NCBI GenBank assembly: GCA_934675165.1
Contig: CAKUPP010000007.1
Coordinates: 1-50,318 of the forward strand
DNA from: an uncultured Eubacteriales bacterium
Lineage (GTDB): Bacteria; Bacillota; Clostridia; Oscillospirales; Acutalibacteraceae
Direction: 5' to 3'
Length of the DNA: 50,318 nucleotides
Made by a program: the position numbers and the translations under genes. Under the pieces are notes generated by a model. The model was not told the origin of the DNA, did not search any database, and worked only from the letters and a program-made list of their open reading frames with translations. Below, piece by piece: positions 16,714 to 25,305 of this stretch (position 1 is the first letter of the stretch; every line of letters starts with the position of its first letter).

Positions 16714-17747
16714 TGTTTTGTAGATTTTTTGTAAAATATTGTTCCAAAAATAAGTATAAGGTAAAACGAGATCAATCTGTATAAAATCATTATGGCCGCT
16801 ATTTTTGTGCTTGGAATCAATAGAGAAAAAAATTTTAAAAAGCTGCTTTCATATGTTCCAGAAGCTCCTGGTAGGGGAGTAAATGATGAAATAGTAGTTA
16901 TTACAGATTGTGTACAAAAAGATTTTAATATAGGTAAGCACTGATAGTTGAAAGATTTAAAAATGAAAAATGGAATTAGAAAAGTAAATATTATTTGTAA
17001 AAAATTTAATGCATAGATTTTTAAATTAAAAATTTTGTTTTTGGAGAAACTTTTATTTTGTGTTATAAGAGTTTCTATTTTTTCATTTATAGAACAATTT
17101 ACTCGTGAATAATTTTTTATGACTTTTAATTTATTTAACATGAAAATTATAAAATTTGAAATTTTTAGTGTAAATTTTTTATTCGCTAAAGATATAAAAA
17201 GCAAACCGACCATGAAACTTTGAGATATTATGCCTACTATGAACCATACTATAAATTCAGGATAAATAACAAACAGTTCACTGTAATAGAGGGCACCTGA
17301 TATCAGTGAAATGATGGTTAAGCAAATCTGGTATACCATTAATTTGCGTGTAAGTATCATAATAGAGATATGTTCCGGAATGCCGGCTTCTTTAAATTTT
17401 AAAACTTGTATTGCTTTAGAACCTATTCCCATAGGGGTCAAAGCAGTAAAATATTGCCCTAAAAAAGATATTTTAAAGAAAAAAATTTCTCTAAAATTCC
17501 TGTAGTTCATATATTTGAATAATTCTTTTAAGCATTTTCCGTCAAAATACAAAGTCAAAATAAGCGAAGCTATTGCTACTATAATCCATAAAAAATTTAA
17601 ATTTGGAAAAGCTTCGCACAGTTTTGAAATATTATTATTTTTTATGCAAAAATATAAAATTATCATTAATGAGATCAACGGAAAAATGATATCTGATATC
17701 TTTTTTAATCGATCTTTATTTTTGATTATCGTTTTAAATATATTCAT
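16710..17747 (-). CDS. Flippase-like integral membrane protein (LPG synthase TM/UPF0104 family)
   Basis: 345 residues with about eight hydrophobic helices. Motifs typical of this family: FDGKCLKELFKYMNYR-like helix 2, FLGQYFTALTPMGIGSKAIQV and, near the C-terminus, SSFTPLPGASGTYESSF. The family is the membrane half of MprF without the synthetase domain and is often tied to lipid or glycolipid transfer. Paralogue of the gene at 18772, with a glycosyltransferase between them, so the three probably work on one lipid-linked sugar product. Confidence 0.82.
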   Translation of the reverse strand: MNIFKTIIKNKDRLKKISDIIFPLISLMIILYFCIKNNNISKLCEAFPNLNFLWIIVAIASLILTLYFDGKCLKELFKYMNYRNFREIFFFKISFLGQYFTALTPMGIGSKAIQVLKFKEAGIPEHISIMILTRKLMVYQICLTIISLISGALYYSELFVIYPEFIVWFIVGIISQSFMVGLLFISLANKKFTLKISNFIIFMLNKLKVIKNYSRVNCSINEKIETLITQNKSFSKNKIFNLKIYALNFLQIIFTFLIPFFIFKSFNYQCLPILKSFCTQSVITTISSFTPLPGASGTYESSFLKFFSLLIPSTKIAAIMILYRLISFYLILIFGTIFYKKSTKH

Positions 17748-17789
17748 AGATATATTTTTGTCTATATTTTTGCATTTATTCTTTCTTTT

Positions 17790-18788
17790 TTATGACTGCT
17801 TTCTTTTTGCTTTTTTTATTTTAAGTCTTTTTGGAGGATCTTGTACTGGAAAAAGTACTTCTGGAAGACTATTTTTTGACGTTGGTTTGAATTTATCTCC
17901 GGCGAAATATTCAATTGATTTCGTTGCAGAAGCAATATTTTCTAAAAATTTGCTAAAATTCATAGCTTTTGCATGGAGCATTAAAATATAATAATAGCTT
18001 ACGAGTTTAACTTTTTGGGAGTAGATCCATATGCGATGATTATAGTCTTTATACGCTTTTTCGTTTTCTAAGAAATTTCGTATTATTCCAAGTGAACGGA
18101 TAAAATCATTAATTTTTACAGTGTTCATGGAATGTAGTATGCTAGTTTCTCTGCTTGTATAATTGTAAAGTGCTTTGCCGGAAAAAACTATTTTTTTTGC
18201 GTAATAGAACAATTTTGGAGAAGCGGCAATGTCTTCAAAATACATTTCATCAAATTTGAATTTGTTATCAAAAAATAGATTTCGTTTGCAAAGCTTGTTC
18301 CAAACAAAATAATGAGTGCCCATATCTAAAATTAATTTTCTTAACGCTTGAGTTTTGGAGTATACTCCTGGAATTGAAGTAAAAGGCATGTACATCTTTA
18401 TATTTTTTTCCGGATAATATAAATTAAAATTGCAGCAGCTTATGTCTGCGCAGTTTTTTATTGCAGCTTGGTAGAGCAATTCCAAAAATTCAGGTTCAAG
18501 AAAATCATCACTGTCCATAAAGCCTATATAGTTTCCTTTACATATTTCTAGAGCTTTATTTCTTGCTGCAGCTGGGCCTTTGTTTTCTTGACACATGAGT
18601 AAAAAATTTTTATTTTTATTACAAAATTTTTTTGCAATTTCAACGCTCGAATCAGTAGAACCATCGTCCACCATTATTACTTCAAAATTTTTAAAAGTTT
18701 GATTTTCAACAGATTCCAATGCTCGTGTTAAATATTTTTCCACATTATAAATTGGGATAATTAAGCTTATTTCAGGAGTTTTTTTCAT
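17790..18788 (-). CDS. Family 2 glycosyltransferase
   Basis: 332 residues. GT-A fold signature: SLIIPIYNVEKYLTRALESV, NFEVIMVDDGSTDSS and the metal-binding DSDD (GFMDSDDFLEPEF). The C-terminal third is not recognisable and ends in a strongly basic tail (RLKIKKAKRKQS). Start overlaps the end of the upstream flippase-like gene by 17 bp, so they are translated together. Acceptor and sugar are unknown; likely a cell-surface polysaccharide or glycolipid. Confidence 0.92.
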   Translation of the reverse strand: MKKTPEISLIIPIYNVEKYLTRALESVENQTFKNFEVIMVDDGSTDSSVEIAKKFCNKNKNFLLMCQENKGPAAARNKALEICKGNYIGFMDSDDFLEPEFLELLYQAAIKNCADISCCNFNLYYPEKNIKMYMPFTSIPGVYSKTQALRKLILDMGTHYFVWNKLCKRNLFFDNKFKFDEMYFEDIAASPKLFYYAKKIVFSGKALYNYTSRETSILHSMNTVKINDFIRSLGIIRNFLENEKAYKDYNHRIWIYSQKVKLVSYYYILMLHAKAMNFSKFLENIASATKSIEYFAGDKFKPTSKNSLPEVLFPVQDPPKRLKIKKAKRKQS

Positions 18789-19827
18789 TTTCTAACGCTC
18801 TCCTCTTAATTTCGTCATTTTTTGGTAGTTGGATAAATGGTGCAAAAATTACTATATTCATAAAATAACTTATTATTCTCCATATAAGTATAGCAGATTT
18901 TATTGTTCCAGGAGTAAAATATTTTTCAAAGAACACAAAAAAACTTCCTTCTGCAGCTCCAGAACCACCTGGTAATGGCATAAATGAAGAAACCATAATA
19001 ACAAATGCTTGTCCGGTTATCATGTCGAACGCGTTGGCACCTAAAAAATTAAATCCTCGATAAATCGTATAAGGTATAAAAAATATCAAAGTTAGCTGGA
19101 TAACAGTTAGTAATACTACTTTTACTAAAAGTGATTTATTTTTGTAAAGTTGGGAATTGCTATCATGGAAACATTGTAGTTGATTTTCTAAATTAATTGC
19201 TTTATTATCTGGGTCTTTTATAATTTTTATTTTAGCCAGAAAATTGAATATGGAACTTATTATATTTGATGTTAATTTTTTATTAAATGAAAACATGTAC
19301 ATAACTATTATTACTAGTGCATGTGAAATGAATCCAAAAGCAGCAAGGGTAGCCATTACACCAGTCATTCCATCAGAAAACATATTTAAGTTCAATAGCG
19401 TCGCAATGAAACTGTATATAGTTATAGTTGTTTGGTAAACTAAAAATTTTTGTATGAGTACTGATGATGCAACCCCAGTGTTTACATTTTGTTTTTTTAA
19501 ACAGTAAAGCTGCATTGGTTGCCCTCCAACGGCGCCGGGTGTTATTATGCTAAAAAATTGTCCTATAGCTGTGCATTTGAACGCTTTAGAATAATTATAC
19601 GTTCCTGTATAGTTATCTGTAAATTTATGTAAAGTGTACGCGTCGATTGCTATATTTAACAATTGACACATTACTCCTGTAAAAATCCAAAACCAGTTAA
19701 ATGTTGATGCATTGCCCAAAAGATCTACAAATCCATTCTCGGATGTAAGAAAATATATTATAAGTCCTACAGGAACACACATTGCAATTATGTTTAAAAT
19801 TAGTTTTATAATAGATTTTTTTTTCAA
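18772..19827 (-). CDS. Flippase-like integral membrane protein, second paralogue
   Basis: 351 residues, polytopic. Shares with the gene at 16710 the blocks GQFFSIITPGAVGGQPMQL and SSFMPLPGGSGAAEGSFF, plus a similar helix layout, but overall identity looks low, so this is an old duplication or two acquisitions. First gene of the minus-strand unit; its start is behind GAGGTAC read on that strand and a promoter is visible at 19873-19900. See the GT2 gene for the likely common role. Confidence 0.82.
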   Translation of the reverse strand: MKKKSIIKLILNIIAMCVPVGLIIYFLTSENGFVDLLGNASTFNWFWIFTGVMCQLLNIAIDAYTLHKFTDNYTGTYNYSKAFKCTAIGQFFSIITPGAVGGQPMQLYCLKKQNVNTGVASSVLIQKFLVYQTTITIYSFIATLLNLNMFSDGMTGVMATLAAFGFISHALVIIVMYMFSFNKKLTSNIISSIFNFLAKIKIIKDPDNKAINLENQLQCFHDSNSQLYKNKSLLVKVVLLTVIQLTLIFFIPYTIYRGFNFLGANAFDMITGQAFVIMVSSFMPLPGGSGAAEGSFFVFFEKYFTPGTIKSAILIWRIISYFMNIVIFAPFIQLPKNDEIKRRALENEKNS

Positions 19828-19872
19828 AAAAGTACCTCCTCAGAAGATTTGATTTTTTGTACCTATATAAAT

Positions 19873-19900
19873 AGAATATCTTTATTTGTTATAAAGTCAA
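19873..19900 (-). promoter_or_regulatory. Promoter of the flippase/GT2 unit (minus strand)
   Basis: Read on the minus strand: TTGACT (19900-19895), 16-bp spacer, TATTCT (19878-19873), about 45 bp before the start codon at 19827. Good match to the housekeeping consensus. Confidence 0.6.
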
Positions 19901-20017
19901 GTATTAATATCATATATATAAAATTTAGAAATATTATCAATGTACAACTTGCTTTGAATATTATATCTTGTGTAAACAAATATTTTATGAGATATTTTTT
20001 CAGAGAGGTGAACATTA

Positions 20018-21274
20018 GTGCCCAAATTAATAATTGAAGGATTGCATTGTTTAAAAGGTGAAATGGTTGTGCAAGGGTCTAAAAATAGTATTTTACCAAT
20101 TCTCGCTGCCACAATCATGTGTAAAGGAGAGTGTGTTATACACAACTGCCCGCGGATATCAGATGTTTTTGTAACAATAAAAATATTAGAGTATCTTGGA
20201 TGTAAAGTTTGTTTTGAAAAAAATACAATAACCGTGAATTCTGAAAATGTTTCTAAAAATAATGTTCCAAATTCCTTGATGAGAGAAATGAGATCGTCTA
20301 TAATATTTTTAGGAGCTTTAATTTCTGCAGTTAAAAGTGCGAGGTTATCTCTTCCTGGTGGTTGTGAATTAGGGCCGAGACCTATTGATTTACATTTGGA
20401 AGCATTAAGACAGATGGGGCTTAGAGTAAGTGAAAAGTATGGAGTTTTAGAGTGTAATGTTGTTTCTGGAATGAATGGTTGTAATATAGCTCTTTCTTTT
20501 CCAAGTGTTGGTGCAACAGAAAATATAATTTTATCGGCGGTTATGGCTAAGGGCACAACAATTATTACAAATGCCGCTAAGGAGCCTGAAATTTTAGATC
20601 TAATAAATTTTTTAAATAAATGTGGAGCCAAAATAAATTATTCGTGTGACGGGACTATATCTATCGAAGGTGTTGAGAAGTTGCACGGAACTGAACACAG
20701 CGTTATTCCTGACAGAATAGTAGCAATTACTTACATGGCGGCAGCGGCTTCTACAGGAGGAAGATTACTTATAAAAAATGTTATAGAGGATAATATAAGT
20801 TCCGTTATACCCGTTTTTGAAGAAGCCGGGTGCATCATTAAACCGATAAATAAAAACTGCTTGGAAATAATTGCACCAGAGCGCCCATATTTTAATCGTC
20901 TGATAAGAACAATGCCTTATCCGGGATTTCCAACCGATGCTCAGGCGCCTGTTATGGCAATGTCAGCAATAGCTGATGGCACTAGCGTATTTGTTGAAAA
21001 TATATTCTCAGATAGATATAAGCACGTTGGAGAACTTTTACGTTTGGGTGCTAAAATAAAAGTTGAAGATAAAGTGGCGATAGTTGATGGTGTAAGGAGA
21101 CTTTCAGGAGCAGAGGTTAAAGCGACAGATTTACGTGGAGCGGCAGCACTTATAGTTGCTGGGCTTGGTGCTGAAGGCATTACTAAAATATCGGGACTTA
21201 GTCACATAGATCGTGGATACGAGTTTATTGAAAAAAATCTTTCTCAAGTGGGTGCAGTTATAAAAAGAATATAA
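20018..21274 (+). CDS. murA: UDP-N-acetylglucosamine 1-carboxyvinyltransferase, copy 2
   Basis: 418 residues. Same fold and active-site residues as the copy at 14607: K22-N23 (QGSKNSILPILAA) and C116 in LPGGCELGPRPIDLHLEA, ATDLRGAAALIVAGLGA near the end. Low-GC Gram-positives usually keep two MurA types; the position next to divIB fits the copy kept in the division and wall cluster. GTG 20018 follows GAGAGGTG. Ends 13 bp before divIB. Both copies keep the cysteine, so both would be expected to be fosfomycin sensitive. Confidence 0.95.
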   Translation: MPKLIIEGLHCLKGEMVVQGSKNSILPILAATIMCKGECVIHNCPRISDVFVTIKILEYLGCKVCFEKNTITVNSENVSKNNVPNSLMREMRSSIIFLGALISAVKSARLSLPGGCELGPRPIDLHLEALRQMGLRVSEKYGVLECNVVSGMNGCNIALSFPSVGATENIILSAVMAKGTTIITNAAKEPEILDLINFLNKCGAKINYSCDGTISIEGVEKLHGTEHSVIPDRIVAITYMAAAASTGGRLLIKNVIEDNISSVIPVFEEAGCIIKPINKNCLEIIAPERPYFNRLIRTMPYPGFPTDAQAPVMAMSAIADGTSVFVENIFSDRYKHVGELLRLGAKIKVEDKVAIVDGVRRLSGAEVKATDLRGAAALIVAGLGAEGITKISGLSHIDRGYEFIEKNLSQVGAVIKRI

Positions 21275-21287
21275 GGAAGTGTATTTA

Positions 21288-22112
21288 GTGATTTCAAAGC
21301 AAAATAAAAAATGTGGTCGTGATTTTGTGCGTAGCAGGCATGGTTGCTCAAAAAGAAAAAAGAAAGACAAAAAAGCATTATTGTGGTTTAAGCGTATAAT
21401 TTTTTTAGTATCTTTTGTAGTGGTAATAACAGCTGTAGTAATGAGCGTGAATTTGCTTTTAAAAAATTTTTTGGGAATAAGAAATATTACGGTTAATAGT
21501 ACGGCACCATATAGTGAAAATGAAATAATAGATGCCTCCAACATAAAAATTGGAGATAATATTATTTTTTTAAACAGTAACTCGGTTGCCAAAAAAATTT
21601 ATGACACGTTTCCGTACGTCAATGAAATTTCTGTGATAAAAAGATATCCATCAAGTATCGAAATAAGTGTTCAAGGTTCTTTTCCGAGTTATTGTTTTAA
21701 ATATGGTAATGAGTTTATATGTGTTAGTGAGAAAGATAAAATTTTGGAGAAATCATTAGAACCTTTTCCAGAGGTATTACTTATTGAAGGTGCAAATATT
21801 TCTGTTTCTGATGATGGAAAACTTATTTATGAAAATTCGGGTGAAGATAAAAAGTTGTTTACTGAAATATCTGAATCGTTTAGGAATCATGATTTAAATT
21901 TTGTAAAAAGTATAAACATATCAAAAAAAGATAACATAGAAGTAAATTACGATAATAGAATTAAAATAGTATTAGGTGATATTTCGGATTTGCAGTACAA
22001 GTTATCTACAGCGCGTGAAATAATTTCAACAAAAATAAATGCTTCAGAAAAAGGTAGTTTAAATCTTAAAAATTTAAAAAAAGAGAATCGGTCATATTTT
22101 ATTCCAGATTAA
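21288..22112 (+). CDS. divIB: Cell division protein FtsQ/DivIB
   Basis: 274 residues from GTG 21288, 8 nt after AAGGAAG; the in-frame GTG 21279 overlaps that site. Very basic cytosolic N-terminus (SKRKKKDKKA), one transmembrane helix near residues 41-65, then a POTRA domain (FLGIRNITVNSTAPYSENEIID) and the beta domain (VNEISVIKRYPSSIEISVQ). Part of the divisome complex with DivIC and FtsL; the divIC gene lies at 24302. Confidence 0.92.
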   Translation: MISKQNKKCGRDFVRSRHGCSKRKKKDKKALLWFKRIIFLVSFVVVITAVVMSVNLLLKNFLGIRNITVNSTAPYSENEIIDASNIKIGDNIIFLNSNSVAKKIYDTFPYVNEISVIKRYPSSIEISVQGSFPSYCFKYGNEFICVSEKDKILEKSLEPFPEVLLIEGANISVSDDGKLIYENSGEDKKLFTEISESFRNHDLNFVKSINISKKDNIEVNYDNRIKIVLGDISDLQYKLSTAREIISTKINASEKGSLNLKNLKKENRSYFIPD

Positions 22113-22190
22113 ATTTTAATATGTCCGGAGATTATATTTTGATTTTGTAATTTATTAAATACATATATTTTTGATAAAGGGGATAGTGCC

Positions 22191-23435
22191 ATTTTTAGCT
22201 TTAAAAGAAAAACAATAGAATATTCAAAAAAAGCGCTTTATTTGTGCAAAGAAAAATTTGAAGAAATAGAGCACATAGAGCAGTTCAATCAACAAAAAAC
22301 TTTGGAAGCTTTTATTTCTTGTGGCGTTAGTGAAAGTCATTTCAATGCTACTACTGGATATGGGTATAATGATCGTGGTAGAGATAAACTTGATGAAGTG
22401 TATTCAAAAATATTTCGAACAGAAGATGCACTCGTTAGGCATAATATAGTTAGTGGAACACATGCCATAACGGTTGCACTGTTCGGTATACTAAGACCAT
22501 TTGATAAAGTGTTGTGTGTAACAGGTAAGCCTTATGATACACTTATCGATGTAATCGATTCTCAGAATTTTGATTTTGGATCTTTAAAGGATTTTAAGAT
22601 TGATTTTGAATATATTGATTATAATAAAAACGAAGAATCATATTTGCAAAATATAAAAAATAAATTATCTGAAAAATTTAAAGTTGTTTATTTGCAGCGT
22701 TCACGTGGGTATAGTCTTAGAGATTCTCTTTCCATAGATCAGATAAAGAAAATAATTTTTTTAGTAAAGAATTGTTTGCCGGATGCTATAGTTATGGTTG
22801 ACAATTGTTACGGAGAGTTTGTTGAAACCCTAGAACCTACAGAGGTTGGAGCAGATATCATGATAGGATCTCTTATAAAAAATCCGGGGGGAGGCATTGC
22901 CAGAACTGGTGGATATATAGCTGGTAGAAAAGATTTAGTGGAAAAATGTGCATATAGGCTTACGTGTCCCGGTGCCGGGAAAGAAATTGGTGCAACTTTA
23001 GGGGTAAATAGAGAATTATTTATGGGTATTTACAATGCGCCGCACGTTGTGTCGGAAGCACTTAAAACAGCTGTTTTTACTTCAGCGATGTTTGAACTTA
23101 TGGGGTATGAAGTTTTTCCAAGCTGTAAAGATCACAGGTGTGATATAGTTCAGTCTGTTGTTTTGAAAACTCCTGAAAAATTAATTGATTTTTGTAGAGG
23201 TATACAAGAAGGATCTCCTGTTGATTCTTTTGTTGCTCCAGAGCCATGGGACATGCCTGGATACGAAGATAAGGTTATAATGGCAGCAGGTGCTTTTACA
23301 CTTGGTTCATCAATAGAATTGTCTGCAGATGGCCCTATTAGGGAACCTTATTCTGTTTGGGTTCAAGGTGGCACTAATTTTTACAGCGCTAAAGTAGGGA
23401 TAATGAAAGCGGCAGAAAGAATATTAAATTACTAA
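22191..23435 (+). CDS. PLP-dependent methionine gamma-lyase-like (aluminum resistance/YnbB) family protein, probable ATT start
   Basis: Fold-type I PLP enzyme of Pfam PF06838. SHFNATTGYGYNDRGRDKLD, SGTHAITVALFG, VMVDNCYGEF and the PLP-lysine region GSLIKNPGGGIARTGGYIAG are clear. The first usual start codon in frame is TTG 22242, which would cut off family-like residues. The frame is open back to 22143, and the only codon placed behind a ribosome binding site is ATT 22191, 8 nt after AGGGG (22178-22182); this gives 414 residues with a normal N-terminal helix (KRKTIEYSKKALYLCKEKFE). A GTG at 22186 opens a different frame and stops after ten codons, so an indel is the alternative reading. Substrate unknown. 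Confidence 0.88.
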   Translation: MFSFKRKTIEYSKKALYLCKEKFEEIEHIEQFNQQKTLEAFISCGVSESHFNATTGYGYNDRGRDKLDEVYSKIFRTEDALVRHNIVSGTHAITVALFGILRPFDKVLCVTGKPYDTLIDVIDSQNFDFGSLKDFKIDFEYIDYNKNEESYLQNIKNKLSEKFKVVYLQRSRGYSLRDSLSIDQIKKIIFLVKNCLPDAIVMVDNCYGEFVETLEPTEVGADIMIGSLIKNPGGGIARTGGYIAGRKDLVEKCAYRLTCPGAGKEIGATLGVNRELFMGIYNAPHVVSEALKTAVFTSAMFELMGYEVFPSCKDHRCDIVQSVVLKTPEKLIDFCRGIQEGSPVDSFVAPEPWDMPGYEDKVIMAAGAFTLGSSIELSADGPIREPYSVWVQGGTNFYSAKVGIMKAAERILNY

Positions 23436-23498
23436 AAAGTACTATTTGAGTGTTTGTTTGTCATAAATATTTTAGATGAATCAATTAAGGAGTTGAAT

Positions 23499-23780
23499 GT
23501 GTGCATGACAAACAAAGAAGGTAAAGCGTCTCATTGCTTAACACTTGACAATCGCAAAGCTTTGTCAATAACTGGAGTGGCAGAAGTTGATAGTTATGAT
23601 GATAAAATTATAAATGTTTATACAGATTTGGGTGAATTAAAGATCAAAGGTGAGGATCTTAACATAAAAAAATTGGATTTGGAAGTTGGAGATTTAGAGA
23701 TAGTCGGAAAAATTAATTCACTTTCATACAATGATGATACATCACGAGGCATGAGTTTTTTATCTAAAATTTGGAAGTAG
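23499..23780 (+). CDS. yabP: Sporulation protein YabP
   Basis: 93 residues. LDNRKALSITGVAEVDSYDD, VYTDLGELKIKGEDLNIKKL and LEVGDLEIVGKINSLSY are the YabP/YqfC pattern. In Bacillus it is needed for spore coat/cortex assembly. Start placed at GTG 23499, 6 nt after AAGGAG (23487-23492); the longer TTG frame from 23454 would add residues with no family match. It ends 11 bp before yabQ; the order yabP-yabQ-divIC-yabR is conserved in spore formers. Confidence 0.92.
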   Translation: MCMTNKEGKASHCLTLDNRKALSITGVAEVDSYDDKIINVYTDLGELKIKGEDLNIKKLDLEVGDLEIVGKINSLSYNDDTSRGMSFLSKIWK

Positions 23781-23791
23781 GGTGATGCTCT

Positions 23792-24190
23792 GTGAGTGGA
23801 AAGCTTTTGGAAATTCAATTTTTAACATTTGGATACTCATGTTTGTTGGGTGTGATTTTGGGAATAATTTATGATATATTTAGAATTTTGAGGATGATTA
23901 TAAATTCTAAAAGTATAACTATGTTTGTGCAAGATGTGATATATTTTGTTATAAGTGGAATAATAACATTTGTGTTTGTATTGGAGTTTAATAGCGGTGA
24001 ATCGCGGTTTTATATATTGGCGGGTGAAGCGGTAGGATGGATTTTATATCATATTACAGTTGGTGAATCAGTGTATAGATGTTCGTGGAGAATATCTCAA
24101 TGGGTAAAAAATAAAATTAGAAAGTTTTTTAACAAAACTCAGAAAATATTTGTCAAATTTGCAAATAAAAAGTCAAAAAATGAGTGCTGA
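23792..24190 (+). CDS. yabQ: Sporulation membrane protein YabQ
   Basis: 132 residues with several hydrophobic helices. GYSCLLGVILGIIYDIFRILR at the N-terminus and the FNSGESRFYILAGEAVGWILY block match YabQ, a membrane protein required for spore cortex formation. GTG 23792 follows AGGGTGATG. Basic C-terminal tail. Cotranscription with yabP is very likely. Confidence 0.92.
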   Translation: MSGKLLEIQFLTFGYSCLLGVILGIIYDIFRILRMIINSKSITMFVQDVIYFVISGIITFVFVLEFNSGESRFYILAGEAVGWILYHITVGESVYRCSWRISQWVKNKIRKFFNKTQKIFVKFANKKSKNEC

Positions 24191-24301
24191 AAATGAAAAA
24201 ATCACAAAAATAATTAAACTACTTGAAATTATCCTCCTATTTGTTGCATAATTATATTGGATTATTTTATGGGAATTTTATAACTTTGGGGAAGTGATAG
24301 T

Positions 24302-24559
24302 ATTAAGTTAATATCTCATAAAGCAAAAAAGTTTGTTGTTAAAATAGCTGTGTTTTCTTTGATAGCGTATGTGTTGTTTTTATTTATCAACCAGCAAGTT
24401 AAGATCAAAAGTAAAAAAGATGAACTCAGCAAATTAAATAGTGAAATTGTAGAAGAAAAAAAGAAGACAGACAGTATGCTTGAAGAAATAGAGAAGAAAA
24501 AATCTCAAGGCGGTTCTGATAATTCACGTGTTAGAATTTTTGAAAATGTAACGCAGTAG
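24302..24559 (+). CDS. divIC: Septum formation initiator DivIC/FtsB-like, probable ATT start
   Basis: 85 residues if begun at ATT 24302. Short cytosolic segment, one transmembrane helix (IAVFSLIAYVLFLFINQQ), then a heptad coiled coil (KDELSKLNSEIVEEKKKTD) as in divisome scaffold proteins. Its place between yabQ and the S1-domain gene is the Bacillus yabQ-divIC-yabR order. The first usual start in frame is GTG 24350, which would delete half of the membrane helix; ATT 24302 lies 7 nt after GGGGAAG (24287-24294). The C-terminal region after the coiled coil is short (SRVRIFENVTQ). Confidence 0.82.
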   Translation: MKLISHKAKKFVVKIAVFSLIAYVLFLFINQQVKIKSKKDELSKLNSEIVEEKKKTDSMLEEIEKKKSQGGSDNSRVRIFENVTQ

Positions 24560-24590
24560 TGAAATATTTTTGAGGGGGAAAAAATTTTTT

Positions 24591-25010
24591 ATGCAGCTTA
24601 AAGTAGGCTCAATAGTTGACGGTAAAGTTACAGGTGTAACTGAGTATGGAGCGTTTGTTGACTTGGGGGAAGGCAAGGTTGGACTTGTTCATATTTCTGA
24701 AGTTTCGGGTGTGTTTGTCGAAGACATAAGCGAACATGTAAAGAAAGGCCAAAAAATTAAAGTTAAAATATTAAAAATTAGAGATAACGGAAAAATAGAA
24801 CTTTCTATGAAACGTGCAGATGAAAAATGGGAAAATAAAAAAACTGTTGTAAATAAAGCTAGAGCTAAAAAACAACAAAATTTTACTCCAACTAATAGCT
24901 TTGAGGACATGATAAATGAGTTTAAGAAAGCTAGTGATGAAAGGCTTTTTGATGCAAATAAAAAAGTGGAACAACGTCGTGGGAAAAGCTATCATAAGGG
25001 AAATGCTTAA
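24591..25010 (+). CDS. yabR: S1-domain RNA-binding protein (YabR-like)
   Basis: 139 residues from ATG 24591, 12 nt after GAGGGGG; TTG 24570 lies before that site. Residues 1-70 form one S1 domain (VGSIVDGKVTGVTEYGAFVDL, GLVHISEVS, KIELSMKRA). The rest is a basic, probably disordered tail. General RNA-binding or ribosome-associated role in the cytosol; exact function unknown. Last gene of the yab-div unit, followed by a terminator. Confidence 0.9.
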   Translation: MQLKVGSIVDGKVTGVTEYGAFVDLGEGKVGLVHISEVSGVFVEDISEHVKKGQKIKVKILKIRDNGKIELSMKRADEKWENKKTVVNKARAKKQQNFTPTNSFEDMINEFKKASDERLFDANKKVEQRRGKSYHKGNA

Positions 25011-25030
25011 AAATTTTGTTTTTTGATATG

Positions 25031-25066
25031 TCAAAGCCTCTTAAGTTGAGGTTTTGACTTAATTTT
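25031..25066 (+). terminator. Terminator after the S1-domain gene
   Basis: Arms TCAAAGCCTC (25031-25040) and GAGGTTTTGA (25048-25057), 10 pairs with one G-U, 7-nt loop, followed by CTTAATTTTT. The following stretch to 25305 holds no gene; nothing else was recognised there. Confidence 0.7.
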
Positions 25067-25305
25067 TGGTAATTTTTAAAATGTTTTAATTTAAGTGAAA
25101 AATACAATATAATTGTGTTTTGTAGTAACTGTGCTGGATTGTTTTGAATTATAATGTGTTTAAAAATTTTAAATTAAAAATGTTACACAAAATTTAAAGA
25201 TGTTTATGGAAATTTATTTAACTTTATATTGAGTGATATGATTGTAAAATCAGTCATTTTAATGTAAAATATAAGTCTGTGGATATGTTTTTTTAGGAGG
25301 TAGAA

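Noticed and set aside
17311..17991. Plus-strand open frames of 64 and 158 codons opposite the flippase and GT2 genes
   Set aside because: They lie antisense to clear family members, lack ribosome binding sites and have hydrophobic products typical of the complement of membrane-protein genes.
22186..22250. Frameshifted pseudogene reading of the PF06838 gene
   Set aside because: GTG 22186 opens a frame of ten codons out of phase with the gene. The rest is intact and an ATT start with good spacing explains the data without damage; kept only as the alternative.
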